From: Lepidonotus clava
Lineage: Eukaryota > Annelida > Polychaeta > Phyllodocida > Polynoidae
Assembly: GCA_936440205.1 (NCBI GenBank)
Contig: OW387135.1
Location: 28,250,792-28,314,791 of the forward strand
Direction: 5' to 3'
DNA: 64,000 nucleotides
Part shown: in pieces, positions 1 through 11,236 of the stretch
Layout of the letters: each line of letters starts with the position of its first letter
Numbering within the stretch: the stretch's first letter is position 1
Notes under the pieces: generated by a model
Database searches by the model: none
The model's input: only the letters and a program-made list of their open reading frames with translations
What the model was told of the DNA's origin: nothing
Made by a program: the position numbers and the translations under genes

Positions 1-1094
1 CATAGAAACATATCAGAAGGCGGCAAAAAGGTCAGAGACGCGAAGCGTGTAGAGTACTAATAACGCCGTACGGGGTGGTCGGGGTAGGGGTGAGTTGGTG
101 GGGGAGGGGGGCACTTGTGCACATCTGTTGTAGGACATGTAGGGATCACTCAAACATAGACATCATATAGGGCCTATAGCCGATTAGTACTTTTTTATAG
201 ACCGTATACAAACTCCAGTCTTTACCAGTGTGATGAATTGTCCTTGCATCTGTCTTTGAGGAACGAACTAGAATGTAATCAATAATGTAGTAAAAGTGTA
301 AGGTATGAAACAGGTATGAAAGTTTAGGAGGAAATCCCGAAAGCACGAAAGCACGAAAATGTATTGTAACTGGATATGACGTCAGAATAGTCGCGTGATC
401 TAGGTGACCAATCAGAATCGAGTAATAGAGTCTAAAAGGGGGCATGAAGGCCCGAATAAACAGTCCCTTCTTGGTACTCCTTGTGTTCACACTTAAGTAA
501 TCCAGCCCTTGAAAGGGTTTAAGTCGAAGATATGCTAAAGTAGAAGTTAATCAACCAGTCAAACTCAAGTAAATCGTCTAAGTTAGAGAGTTATCCGCAA
601 AAAGTTGGGTAGTGGTCCGGAAGACCGAAGATGGCACGGAAACCCGTATTGGCCTGAGGACGGACCCATGACCGAAAGACCGGACAGGTATGAAAGCCAA
701 AAATAGTAAGCGGCCGGCCCTGACCATCGCGATGCAAGCAGTGACCAGACCCCCCGTGGAAGGTCAGACCAGGCAACACACGTACAAGACCTATCCCCCC
801 TCCAAAACTTCACCACTCCCGCCAAATGTCCGAAACACTTCAGGCCCAACAGACCACCATACTCCCCCTCCATCCCCTTCCTGCTCGAACTCTCCGTTCA
901 GCTCGAGACCACAACAACCCCCACGTCCCTCCGTCGTAGGAATCGGAAACCCCAACCTACTGAGGAACGTCACACCAACAAGGATTAAATACATATTTGC
1001 ATTCAATGACTTACCAATTACTATGTACCTGTATTGTAGGGCCTGCCCCTGCAGTGGAGGTGTAGATTGGGGTTCTGATGTCATCATCTCGAAT
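1..1094. other. non-coding stretch, nothing recognised
   Basis: Mixed-composition DNA. It has a G-rich patch near 70-110 and C-rich DNA near 780-950. Open frames of up to 135 codons on both strands are low-complexity (Pro/Ser/Thr-rich) and match no family I know. I see no tRNA, clear inverted-repeat element or splice-bounded exon. Confidence 0.5.
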
Positions 1095-1246
1095 TAAAGA
1101 AAATCCCATTGCATGTCGTTGTCCCATGTTAAATTTTAAGAAACAAATGATCCTGTCCAATGTCATTATCTTTTAAGGGTGGTGTCGCATGTCACTAAAG
1201 CCCATGTCACCTTTTAAGAAATTGCCATGTCGCCCTGTCCATTTTA
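1095..1246 (+). repeat. irregular short tandem array, CATGTCG / TTTTAAGAAA motif
   Basis: The phrases (C)CATGTCGC, CCTGTCC and TTTTAAGAAA recur about every 25-35 bases, for example near 1111, 1134, 1172, 1202 and 1226. A second array of the same phrases lies in the opposite orientation at 11060-11236. The unit is degenerate and I do not recognise the family. It may be the end of a dispersed element. Confidence 0.45.
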
Positions 1247-1467
1247 GGTACTTGCTCATTGCAATTGAGGCTCTAATCACTAATATAAGTTTGAGAAGAG
1301 GCAAGGGATTCGATTTCGGATTGTGGTCGTTTTGGGTTTTATATCTAAAACACACATTTTCAGCACAAAGAAAAACATGCCCTGTTGATAGGATTCGATT
1401 GAATACCTATAATTATCAGGGGTACTGATAGATAGAAGACCTACTGTACAAGTTTACCCTTATAAAA

Positions 1468-2018
1468 GCCATGACACATACACCGACCCGACCTGACGGT
1501 TTTACGGGTTTTAGGCTGAGTTGGTGTATATGTCATACCATTACGACTGGATAGTCGGGTGTACTTCCCGTCTGATCCGTCGGGTCGGGAATCATGAGAT
1601 GTTGAAGATGAACAACCAGACTGTCGGGTCTTAATTGCTAATTACTCAAATTATATTTCTCAAATATAATGTCTACTGGAAAATAAGTACCGTATTCACA
1701 TTCAACATAAATAGGCTTTCAGGTGGTATACATTGTAGGTTATTTTCCGACCATTATTTCTATAAACATGTGATGCTACCTTAAGTAATAAACAAATGAA
1801 TAAACAATACTAACTCACAATTTTTATTTTGAATATCCCATAGAATAGCTGTGCATTTATTGACATGAATGTTAATAGAAGTTGATAATGTCCTTGTGAC
1901 CAATTGGTCATTATATATGTGGCACCCTCTATGATATTCCCTACGACTGAATAGTCCCCGACAGTCGGGTCTGAAGTAGGCTACTCCCGACGATCGGGTT
2001 CGTATATGTGACGGGGCC
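1468..2018. mobile_element. non-autonomous inverted-repeat element (MITE-like), about 550 bp
   Basis: The left end reads GCCATGACACATACACCGAC. The right end, read on the minus strand, begins GGCCCCGTCACATATACGAA, so the ends form a diverged inverted repeat. The first about 70 bases also fold back on themselves (1470-1536; arms ATGACACATACAC and GTGTATATGTCAT). ACGACTGRATAGTC occurs near 1540 and 1945, and a GTCGGGTCT-containing phrase near 1620 and 1965. There is no coding capacity. I could not identify a clean target duplication, so the family is unassigned. Confidence 0.42.
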
Positions 2019-3507
2019 TTTAGTCTGAGACACATCCCGCCCACCCCCGACACACGTACCTGAAGACCACCCCCCGGGTGACCGTTTCTGGGAACTCGTG
2101 TAATAATACATAGTCCGGTGTTTGAAGATGCTAAATGTGGTCAGTGGTGACAGGGCTTCAACCAGTCTGCTGCTCCAGGTCAGACCGTCCTCTCCCACGC
2201 ATGTTAACTCAGTTTAGTTTCCTGAAGTGGACCTTTTTTGTGATAGTAGGCCCCTATGTTCTTTTTATGATGTTCTTCCAGACAAATGTCGCCACTTTCA
2301 TTGATTAACAAAATTAGGGCCTATGTAAAATTATCCCACTCTACATAATGTTTATGAAATAAAGAGATGTAGAATTTGAATAGGCATACACAAGGGATTG
2401 AAGGAACAGGCTGAACCTTGGCCACAGCATAACCTATGAAGAGTCTCACTTTTAGCCCTGAGATTGTTTCTCTGCAAAACGGTGAAGAGCTGATACCACG
2501 TCAGTACAAAAAAAAAGAAGAAAAAATTGTTACTAGGCCTAAATTCAATACAATGAATTGTAGATATTGATACATCCATCCACAGTGTAGGACTAATAAT
2601 TGTCCAATTGTCAGTAGTCGGAATAATTATAACGATCATTCCTTTTGACATTGTTTTTCCTTTCTCTTTCCACCAGTGTTATTACGGGTGTACCGCGTGA
2701 TAAGATCAGGGAATTGGGGATGCATGTATAGAGCGCCAATCGTATCTTGCTTTGCTCCCCTACCTCCAACTGTCAAACATAAAACTAAAATGACTCAAAT
2801 AAGAACGGCTTCTCAATACTGTATTATTGTGAATACATGTCGTAGAAATGGCTTGTCTATAAGAAACTACAATGTATATCCCTCTTACATCTAAACTAAA
2901 TAACATTATTTAATTCACATGTGTTCACTTCACATGAAGTAATTATCTCCATCCATTACTTACGTCACCCATCAACTAAAACTCAAATATGAAATGCTAT
3001 ATTACCTTTTGGAATGGTTAAAAGATTATTCACCGGTACCATTTAGGCTACAACAGGACCTATATGGGTTTTGGGTCATTTTGGTAGTTTCCAATTAGAA
3101 TTTGTTACTTGCTATATAGTGTTTGCTATTTAGTATTTAGTTTTGGGGAGAGGTTATTAAAAGAAATGCAAGTTTGGCCACATTGAGTATTTTCAATAAA
3201 CTACTCTTGTTTTGTCATTTGCAATAAAGATTTGGGTATCTGGGATCATATATTTGATATATTCGTTACATGACACTCTGACAGCTAATTATAATGAATT
3301 CATATTGAAAAAGGGACATCTACAGCTATTTTGTATCTAATATTTAAATTCAATGATATATTCATATTGAGGGAAGGCCTATTTAGATCGTATTCATATT
3401 TTGGGATCGCCACTCTGTACACACATCGTTTGGGTCTCCACGTTTTGTACTGTCTATGCACACAGCCCTCATAAACTGTAAGCTGTAAGATAAAAACACT
3501 GACCGAC
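2019..3507. other. AT-rich non-coding stretch
   Basis: Simple AT-rich DNA with short A and T runs (an A-run near 2507). I see no gene, repeat array or inverted-repeat element. Open frames of 60-120 codons are unrecognisable, and one of them reads through the neighbouring tRNA. Confidence 0.5.
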
Positions 3508-3580
3508 AGGTTTCGCCGGGTTTCGAACCCAGGACCTTTCGCGTGTGAGGCGAACGTGATAACCACTACACTACGAAACC
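3508..3580 (-). tRNA. tRNA-Val (anticodon CAC)
   Basis: The minus strand gives a complete cloverleaf. The acceptor is GGTTTCG/CGAAACC with all seven pairs, the D-arm segment is TAGTGTAGTGGTTATCAC, and the anticodon loop CCTCACA has anticodon CAC, which reads GUG valine codons. The T arm is CTGGG-TTCGAAA-CCCGG with a perfect B box. A T5 run lies about a dozen bases past the 3' end (minus strand, 3492-3496), as expected for an RNA polymerase III terminator. The body is nearly identical to tRNA-Val(AAC) at 42293-42365. The two differ at the wobble base and at one acceptor pair, T-A here and C-G there. The base after the acceptor stem is T instead of the A usual for valine tRNAs. The open frame across this region is only the tRNA read as protein. 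Confidence 0.95.
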
Positions 3581-5521
3581 CGCTGAGGTTGCATTTTAGT
3601 GGCCAAGAAATTGTGGATATATTTTGCCTCTCAGTTGACCTTTTTGGGTGCATGTGTTCCCCCAAATGACACCTAAAATCTAATAAAATCTAGAGGCATT
3701 ATGAACAGTTTTTTTTTTTATTAAATCTTTTCAATCAGCGCAAATACACACGCTACATGGGCCTAGTCAGCTGAGGAAGCTGCCAATGGATAACGAAATT
3801 CACAAAACACATATAAATACTGCTAACAAATTGTAATAAAGCCTCTTTCGATGTTCATTAACTTATGACTTAGAAACAGTAGCACATGGCAGTTACACTG
3901 TAAAAAGTTGCCTAAATAAAATAAATAAATATTAATATACGTTTCCTCCAGCAAAGTTTGCTGTATATCAGCAACCCTTCGATGTATAGGTACCTATATA
4001 GATTTTAAAGTAAATTCATTACCAAAGTTGCACATGAACTGACGTAAAAAGTAAGCACGGTACACCACTATTTGAATTACAGATGTTAAGAAAACACCTG
4101 CTTTTCACTCTGCCGTCCCGATCTCTGCCTTAATCTGCAGGTAATTATTCTGTTACTAAAATTAACAACATAAAACACGAGAGTTGAATTTTTCTTGAGC
4201 TACAGGTTATTGTATTGTGTAAATAAGGATGAACTTTGCAGCCATTTTATTGAGTTAATTAATCGGTGTAATGAGGGGGAAAATCAATATGCAAAAACTG
4301 GAATTCATAGAATTTCAACACAATACCCGAACTGTCGGAAGAAGCAACTTCAGAACAAGACAAATGGACATCACTAAAAAATGTAATACATTGATTTAGT
4401 TGGGGGAGATTAAATGTTTATCAAGCCGAAGCTGATCACTTGACTCACACTTGCAATGTGCAAAAAGGACCCTATGGAAATTCATCCGTGAAATTTACAG
4501 GTCCTCCTTACAACAGAAAACCAAGTAATAGTTAACAATACAAGTTTTTTTTTTTTTTATAAAGTTCAATCCTTTACAAAGAAAGCAGCAATCACCTTGG
4601 TGTTTTTATTGTGAGGTGTAGCCATACTTCTGGTTAATGGGATTTGAACAAAACTTAGGTAAACTTGTGGATAATGTTTTCGTTTTTAGAAATACTTCTG
4701 GTTTTGATATCAATATAAAAACCTGGATAAGAATGAAATAATTAACATTTCATGAATGCTTGGTCTTCGTGTATAGAGAAAGGGAGACTGTCTTTCGTTT
4801 GAAAATATTTTTTGTAAACGATGGCCATGCAAAACTGTTTTCAATTAAGATGGAGAAGTTTAGCTTTGTATTTCATGAAAATATTCTATTATGTCCCTTT
4901 CACAAAAGTATTAAGGCTTTCAAGCTTTTAAATGTCAGCGTAAATTGACTTGTTTGTTAATAACATTGCTTTCACTAATATTGTTCTCGAAAAGGCGGAC
5001 TCTCGATAAATTGATACATGGACAAGCTAATGTTTTTTTTATTTATAAACTTATGTCATTGAAAAACCTTTAAATTTAACGATATCAGTCACAGGTAGAA
5101 CGTAATGTCTTTGTCCTACACTTCTTAAAAGCGTCTCTCTGGTATTATTTGGGACAGTAAATTTTAACTTTTAAAAATAAAATTGTACCTATAAAAATAA
5201 TCAACATTTTATGAGCCCTCTTATTGCCCCGATCTTCGGATGTCATTGCAGACAAAATGTCAGGCTCCGTACCTTTTATTAATTTTGTCCCCATCTCGAT
5301 GACGACCAGTGGATGAGAGTATAATGTCCAGTCCATCCTCTCTAAATACACAATCTATGTCAAATGACCTCAATTTTTTTCCAATTCCACTAGGTAAAAA
5401 GTCAAGTGTTGATAATGAGTGACTTATCTGTAAGCTCATACTGTATGTATTTCTATAGGTTCATTATAGTCTTTTTATAGCTGTACCATCTTCATATAGG
5501 CCTATGAATATTTATATAGGC

Positions 5522-5523
<2 letters not shown>
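3581..5523. other. AT-rich non-coding stretch
   Basis: AT-rich DNA with T runs near 3710 and 4546-4558 and AT-rich simple stretches near 3920. I see no coding exon, RNA gene or bounded repeat. A 60-codon and a 62-codon frame (4195 and 4760, plus strand) have no family resemblance and are probably chance. Confidence 0.5.

Positions 5524-5577
<54 letters not shown>
5524..5577. repeat. (AC)n microsatellite, about 27 units
   Basis: Uninterrupted alternating AC for about 54 bases, flanked on the left by the palindrome TAGGCCTA. A pure array of this length is probably length-polymorphic. Confidence 0.97.
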
Positions 5578-5579
<2 letters not shown>

Positions 5580-6587
5580 CAGTATCATTTTGCCTAATCC
5601 CTTAGATAATATCATTTTACAGTCACCCACCCGTAGGGCCTTCAATTCCCTCAGTGTCCAAACTCTACCATCCCTCCAACGTCCCACACGGTCCCTATCC
5701 AACCAACGCCTCAAGGACCTTGCGGAGGTCGGCCGGCACAAATTGCGTGCCCGCTGGAAACTGGAGGCTAATCGATGGAGACATGGTCGGATTATCACAG
5801 GGGAGGGAGGTTTGTAGTTGGACATTTGGAGGTGGGGTGTAGGTGGGTGGGAGGGGCACGTTCAGCTTTCATCCCCAGTAAAACCCCTTCCTATCCCACC
5901 CTTACCTCTAAAGCCCACCCCAATCCCCCTCTTCTCTCAAGGCCTCCCAAGCCTTTCATCCTCCTACCCCATGCCCCCTCCCACCCAACAAACAATTCTG
6001 TTCAATCGAGTCCCCTTCCGTTCTTGTTTATTCAATAGGCAGCCCTCCCCTACCCCCGCAGGGTGAAGGTAGGAGCCTGAATGGTGCTATCTGCACTCCT
6101 GAGGGAACAACCACCCACGTATCGCTAACAGACTGAGTCATTTATGGAGATTACATTGACTGGTGTGTACGGGGGTATGTGCGTAGGCTACAGGCTATTT
6201 CCCTCAATGTTTTACCCCTCCCCCTCTCTATCTCATTGACGTCCCCTTCCCCTGTTGATATCTCCACGGCTCCAATCCCCTTATTTTTATCCTCCCCTCT
6301 ATCCCATGCCCATACCCTAATACCCCGTTGTCCTAGACCTAATCTTCGATGTCCTTGTCCCCAAAACAACAGTGTGCCCTTCATCTCTATCCCAACTCCC
6401 ATCGGCTGGCGGTCAGCCGTCATATCAAACTACGTGACCAACCACAGACCCTGATAGATCTTATAGCCACTCACAGGGAAGGATCCAGAAGGGGGTGTCA
6501 AGGGGGGGGGGGGGGACTTTGCCCACTGGTATGTATGTGAATGCACAATATTTTAGCACTTAGCCTATGTGCAGACCCCCCTTTCCA
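5578..6587. other. C-rich non-coding stretch with unresolved coding-like fragments
   Basis: Pyrimidine-rich DNA with many CCCC blocks and a G14 run at 6502-6515. A plus-strand frame at 5590-5817 ends in an Arg/Lys-rich segment (VGRHKLRARWKLEANRW), and one at 6349-6540 contains HIKLRDQPQTLIDLIATH. Both look less random than their neighbours and might be decayed pieces of a repeat's open frame. I do not recognise either, and neither has clear start or splice signals. Confidence 0.3.
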
Positions 6588-6595
6588 AAATCCTG

Positions 6596-6905
6596 ATCCT
6601 AGGACAATCACCCTGGGACAACTACCCCAGGGACAACTACCCCTGGGACAACTACCCACTAGGACTATTACCCACTAGGACTATTACCCCCTAGGACTAT
6701 TACCCCCATAGGACATCTACCCCTGGGACAACTACCCCTTAGGACAACTACCCCTTAGGACAATTACCCCTATAGGAGAACTACCCCTCTATATAGGACA
6801 ATTACCCCTGTAGGTAGGACAATTACCCCTTTAGGACAATTACCCTACAGATAGGACAATTACCCCCAATGTTAGGACAATTACCCCCATTTGTAGGACC
6901 TGCCC
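6596..6905 (+). repeat. left-arm minisatellite of the foldback element
   Basis: About 19-20 units of a 15-18 bp sequence of the form RGGACAAYTACCCC, with variable spacer bases between units. The units change gradually along the array, and their order mirrors that of the right arm at 8168-8600. Confidence 0.9.
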
Positions 6906-7017
6906 TGGGTGTTCAGGGCAGGGCAAAGGAGTGGTAGGCCTCCAGGGCTGGGCAAAGGAGGGAGAAGGCCATGAGGAGCTGCCCTGGGTGTCCAGAGAAG
7001 GAGGGAAATTGTCTTAT

Positions 7018-7150
7018 CATTGGATTGGTTCTCCTACAAATGGGTGTAGTTGTTCTATCAATGGGGGTAGTTGTCCTACTAAAGGGGGTAGTTGTCCTAC
7101 CAATGGGGGTAGTTGTCCTACTGATGGAGTTAGTTGTCCTACCAATGCTG
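7018..7150 (-). repeat. inverted inner block of the same 15-bp repeat
   Basis: About seven units reading GGGGGTAGTTGTCCTA on the plus strand, opposite to the adjacent left-arm array. The two blocks are separated by about 110 G-rich bases (6905-7017). An internal inversion, or insertion of right-arm material, would explain this. The following inner domain (from 7150) is in the orientation expected of a left arm, so only the array segment is flipped. Confidence 0.75.
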
Positions 7151-8167
7151 GGCTCGCGCTAGCCGCTCGCCACCCTCGCATTTGCGATTCCAAACCCCAT
7201 GTGGCGAGGACAAATGACCCCTAGATTCGCCACAGTGCGAGTCCCCTTCCTAAACATCCAAATGCCCCAAAAGTCAAGAAAACCCATGTTTTTGCAGTAC
7301 AATATTGGAAAATTTTCTGCATTTCTCAATGTGTTTACTGTAAACGCTCCTGACGTTGTTGACCATGTATTTCAGTTTCATTATTTTTGGTGGGAAATGG
7401 TTTATGTTATGATTTTCATTTTGTGTCATTACAGTATTGAAGAAGTTCCCCCTCTGGATATGGTGCCTGAACGAGCATGCATTTTCCTAAAGCTTTAAAT
7501 CGTCTAATAAATGTGGTCAAACTACATGAAAAATGGAAACATATATTTATGATTAATTAGGCTTTATATGTTTTATTTACCCAGGTTTTTTTTGTCCAGG
7601 AAAGAAATTTGAGTGGGTACTCTCAGAATTGCTTGTCAATACACATATTTACATTTATACTTTGAATGAGATCATTTATCTATCATTATTATTGCAATGG
7701 CAATAACGTGTATAATCAACAGATGTCAAAGGGCATTTGTATCTTAAAATCCTAATAACGGGGAAGCCATTGATAGATGTAACTAATTCTGCATGGTTTA
7801 ATTTCGAAGGTTAAAGATCCCTCAAGATCCCTCATGATGATTTCAATTCTAAATATCCCTGCTGAAGTTTTCTGTATGTGTTCCCATTCAGCAATTGCAT
7901 GTCACTATAAGAAATAGCAATACCCCTAGGTCTGTCAATAACAACATTATTTTAGGCAATGTGATGTTCAATTTACTATTGAGATTACCTGTTTTGAATT
8001 TGAGAATATAGTTAGAATACAGATCTGCAATACCTCAATACAATAAATACAACTTTAGATGTGGCTTTGCAAAAAGGTTAGAATGCGTGGCTAATTAAAT
8101 GTGAATGTGGCTAATCCATCAAGCAGGAAATTCGCCACAGTGGCTAGGGCATTTTGAATCCTAGCGC

Positions 8168-8600
8168 GACCCCAGCAATGGGGGTAGTTGTCCTTCCAAT
8201 GGGGGCAGTTGTCCTATCAAGGGGGGTAGTTGTCCTATCATAGGGGTAGTTGTCTTACCATTAGGGGTAGTTGCCCTATCTGTAGGGATAATTGTCCTAA
8301 AGGGGTAATTGTCCTATCTATAGGGGTAATGGTCCTATCTAGAGGGGTAGTTGTCCTATCTAGAGGGGTAGTTGTCCTATCTAGAGGGGTAGTTGTCCTA
8401 CCCATGGGGGTAGTTGTCCTAAGGGGTAGTTGTCCTAAGGGGTAGTTGTCCTATGGGGGTAATAGTCCTATGGGGGTAATAGTCCTATGGGGGTAATAGT
8501 CCTAGGGGGTACTCGTCCTAAGGGGTAGTTGTCCTAGGGGGTAGTTGTCCCAGGGGTAGTTCTCCCAGGGGTAGTTGTCCCAGGGGTAGTTGTCTTGTCA
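8168..8600 (-). repeat. right-arm minisatellite of the foldback element
   Basis: About 27 units of 15-16 bp, of the form GGGGTAGTTGTCCTA, with GGGGGTAATAGTCCTAT variants clustered at 8452-8505. This is an inverted copy of the left arm and expanded relative to it. Confidence 0.92.
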
Positions 8601-8611
8601 CCCAAAAGATT

Positions 8612-8619
8612 AAATCCTG
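8612..8619. other. right target-site duplication AAATCCTG
   Basis: It matches 6588-6595 exactly. The eight-base length fits TU, hAT or P-type integration. Confidence 0.65.
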
Positions 8620-10319
8620 TATCCGCCGCCGCACTCAGATTTCTCAGCCACACCGAGAACACAGCTGCAAGCTTGCTGCTTCAAATTTTTGCTAAGAAAT
8701 ATTGTATAACCACATAATACATTACAGTATCTTAAATTGTATGAATATAGGGCCATATCTAAAAATTGAATAATTCGGAGCACAAAGTGCCTATTTCTGT
8801 GAACAATGCTTCGTGGACTAGGGATTTCCCCTCATTAATACCCTCTTGCACCAGGCACCAAATGGTAAGGCAAACGGTTTAAGAAGCTTCTGCTGTTGAA
8901 TCTTGTTTTTGCTACAGCGTCTGACTAGATTTCTTTTTGTCTTTGTCAGTAAGACTCTGTTAACATTGTTTATCCATTTGCAGCCAGCTGTCTCACGGAG
9001 TAATGCTCCATAATTATGTCTGTTGATTATGTAATTCTCATGAAAATTCAATGCAATTTTGTCTGGGTTTTTAGCGACCTCCAATTTGCAAATTACATGT
9101 AATTCTGAATGTTATAGAAATGTGTGATATTTGTCACTGGAACGTAAAAGCATTTTAATCATTATTTCGAATAATTAGTCGGAAGTATAGAGTTAAACGG
9201 CTACTTAAGTGGAATTACTGAGTTTGACAAATTCCCCACATGAAAACTCTTCTGTCCTTATCATTATCCAACAGATTTTGATTTTTGCGTTCTAGTTGAG
9301 CTGAAATACCGTTTGCAAATTATCTGGTTCAAGTAACTGAGGTTGTGACGTCCATTTTGCCTTATGCAGAATGATTCCGTGACTCAATTTCCCGAGGACT
9401 CAAGATATGTATGTTCAAAGTATACAAGAACAAATTTCCAACTTCCTTTGAATTTTTCCGAAAGTTTAATTCAATACCATGTTGCAAAGGATCAAAGGAA
9501 AATATCCTTCAATCCTAATGCAACTTTTCGATATAATAGAAGGAAATGCGTTCTCATTATATGTATGCTCCTCTCCCCATATTATTTTCTTTATCGTTAG
9601 GTCTAAACATATTTCCGCATTTGACTCGGTAGGACTTTAGAATCGACAATACAGTGACCGGGACCCTTTTTAATATGGGCGCGCCCCACCATTCTCAAAT
9701 TCCTGAATCTACCTCTGATGTGCATGTTTTTCTGTTTTCAAAGAAGCCTCTCTCAATCCTATATTCATAACAGAATAATCTTCGGAATTAACAAAGGAAA
9801 GCCTTTAGATATTATCAAAGATTGCCCCCCCCCATGTCCCTAGTGTCTCAACCCTCTCTATGGATCCGTCATTATAATACTGGGCCTTTGGCATGGGCCT
9901 ATAAATTTTCCCTATGGGAAATAGACTGGGTGAGGCATATACATAGCCTGCAGAGATGCCATTTTTTCTACTTTTGTGGGATTTCCTACTTTTTGGTGCT
10001 TTGGATTACACAACAGATTTTCCTACAGCACTTTAATATCTGTTTTAGAGTAGGTATTTTGTTGTAGTTTCAAGATATCCAAATACAAATTCTATGTCAG
10101 GAATCTGTTCCTGAAGGTAATAGTCTTTCTTTGCTTCTGGAAAAAAAGTAGGAAAAGACGTTCAAAAGCGTTTCCTACTTTTTACCAATTATAGGTCAAG
10201 GGCTATGGTTATGTAAGTGGATATCATCTCATAAAATTAACACATAACTATGTTTTCATACTATGTAACATTCAAGCAAATCGAGAAAATATCCTTAATG
10301 TGGGATGGATACAAAGAAA
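8620..10319. other. AT-rich non-coding stretch
   Basis: There are no recognisable genes. TTTCCTACTTTTT occurs near 9990 and 10170, and its complement AAAAAGTAGGAAAA near 10145, perhaps parts of a decayed element. A possible hAT end pair at 9650-9719 is listed separately. Confidence 0.4.
9650..9719. mobile_element. short hAT-like fragment
   Basis: It starts CAGTGACCGGGACCC and ends AATCTACCTCTG, which on the minus strand reads CAGAGGTAGATTCAGG. It resembles the ends of the elements at 12447-12604 and 32768-32936. No 8-bp duplication is evident, so this is a low-confidence relic. Confidence 0.3.
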
Positions 10320-10690
10320 GAAAAGAGTAACTTATCCACGACTCCTCCTCCCCCAGAGGAGAGTTCCGGTCACGTGCCTGCCGCTTATCTCCGGCGTGCG
10401 GGGCGCGGAGAGCAGACAGCGGCCAGGGGGACCAGCGTAACGTAATTTTGCCACACGGACCGGGACCGACCAAATTGGATTCCACCTGCATTACATGTGT
10501 AGAAGAGTCACTCCCAATGTGCTGCTCGGCCCAACCACATGGCGGGGCCACCTTCCCGAGCTGCTCGCAAAACCTTGGGCGATTGTGTCGGACAGAGAAC
10601 GAATATAAATTCTGATGACTTTCTGTTCTGGTCAGGAGGGCGAAAAAACGGTGGCTGAGAGATCCTGAGAGGCTCACGTGAATTCATAGG
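10320..10690. promoter_or_regulatory. GC-rich island, possible regulatory element
   Basis: It is markedly more GC- and CpG-rich than its flanks. It contains GTCACGTGCC (an E-box, CACGTG), GGCTCACGTGAA (a second CACGTG near 10675), and GAGCTGCTC at 10558-10566. A 138-codon minus-strand frame crosses it but has no recognisable domain. A regulatory role is inferred from composition and sites only. Confidence 0.3.
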
Positions 10691-11059
10691 CTCGGTTAAG
10701 GGTATGGAGTTTCTGGATACTTTAAGGGTTACCTCCTTGACTTGGTGGTGACCATTGACCTGTTCCTTAGGGTTGTTGCGCTTTATGATAAACATGTAAT
10801 GTTATCTGCAACATATTTGAGCACTTAGGCAAATTCTTTCTATATGGGATTTTGCACATAAAAGATCTCTTGCCACTCTTTGAAAAGAGGAGGGTATAGC
10901 GATCCCAAATCACCCAAAGCTGAAAAGCATAATTACTACTTTGTGCAGTCTGAAAAGAACCCTGAATCAGAATGCATGGTTGACGGGACATTACACTATA
11001 CCCTAACAAACAATTTATCATTGGATTACTGATGTGGATAAGGTATGGCACTAGACCGC

Positions 11060-11236
11060 TAACTTTGACATGGCGACAGCATCATTTCTTAAAATGGACT
11101 TGCGACATGGACCTTAAGAAGATAAGCGACATTACATGGTCTATTTCTTAAATTCGATATGAGGGTTTCTTAGAGGCGACGTATGGCATGGAGAAATAAG
11201 TGACAGTCGACGTGTCCTTTTTTATATATTTGACAA
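11060..11236 (-). repeat. irregular short tandem array, inverted relative of 1095-1246
   Basis: Read on the minus strand it repeats CCATGTCGC, TTTTAAGAAA and ATGTCGC phrases every 25-35 bases, matching the array at 1095-1246 in opposite orientation. The ends are indistinct. Confidence 0.45.

Larger units (their letters stand above)
6596..8611. mobile_element. foldback (TU-like) transposon with arms of 15-bp repeats
   Basis: A 2,016-bp element flanked by the perfect 8-bp duplication AAATCCTG (6588-6595 and 8612-8619). Its outer arms are inverted copies of tandem arrays of a 15-16 bp unit, GGACAACTACCCCT on the left and AGGGGTAGTTGTCC on the right. Variant units occur in the same order in both arms: GGGACAACT units, then TAGGACTATTACCCC units, then TCTATATAGGACAATT-like units. 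This shows that the arms are true inverted repeats. Inside the arrays, a second inverted segment shares CGCGCTAG and CGCCACAGTG phrases (about 7150-7240 and 8130-8190). The central about 900 bp is AT-rich and encodes no recognisable transposase. Sea-urchin TU elements are known for outer domains of 15-bp tandem repeats, an inner inverted domain and 8-bp target duplications; assigning this copy to them is inference. Confidence 0.75.

Noticed and set aside
3300-3665. 121-codon minus-strand open frame
   Set aside because: It translates straight through tRNA-Val(CAC).
5502-5825. Minus-strand frame ending in alternating Cys-Val
   Set aside because: The Cys-Val run is the (CA)n microsatellite.
6931-7224. 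Gly/Ser/Cys-repeat open frames over the foldback element (also 8230-8445)
   Set aside because: They are translations of the 15-bp minisatellite, whose length is a multiple of three, so it stays open by default.
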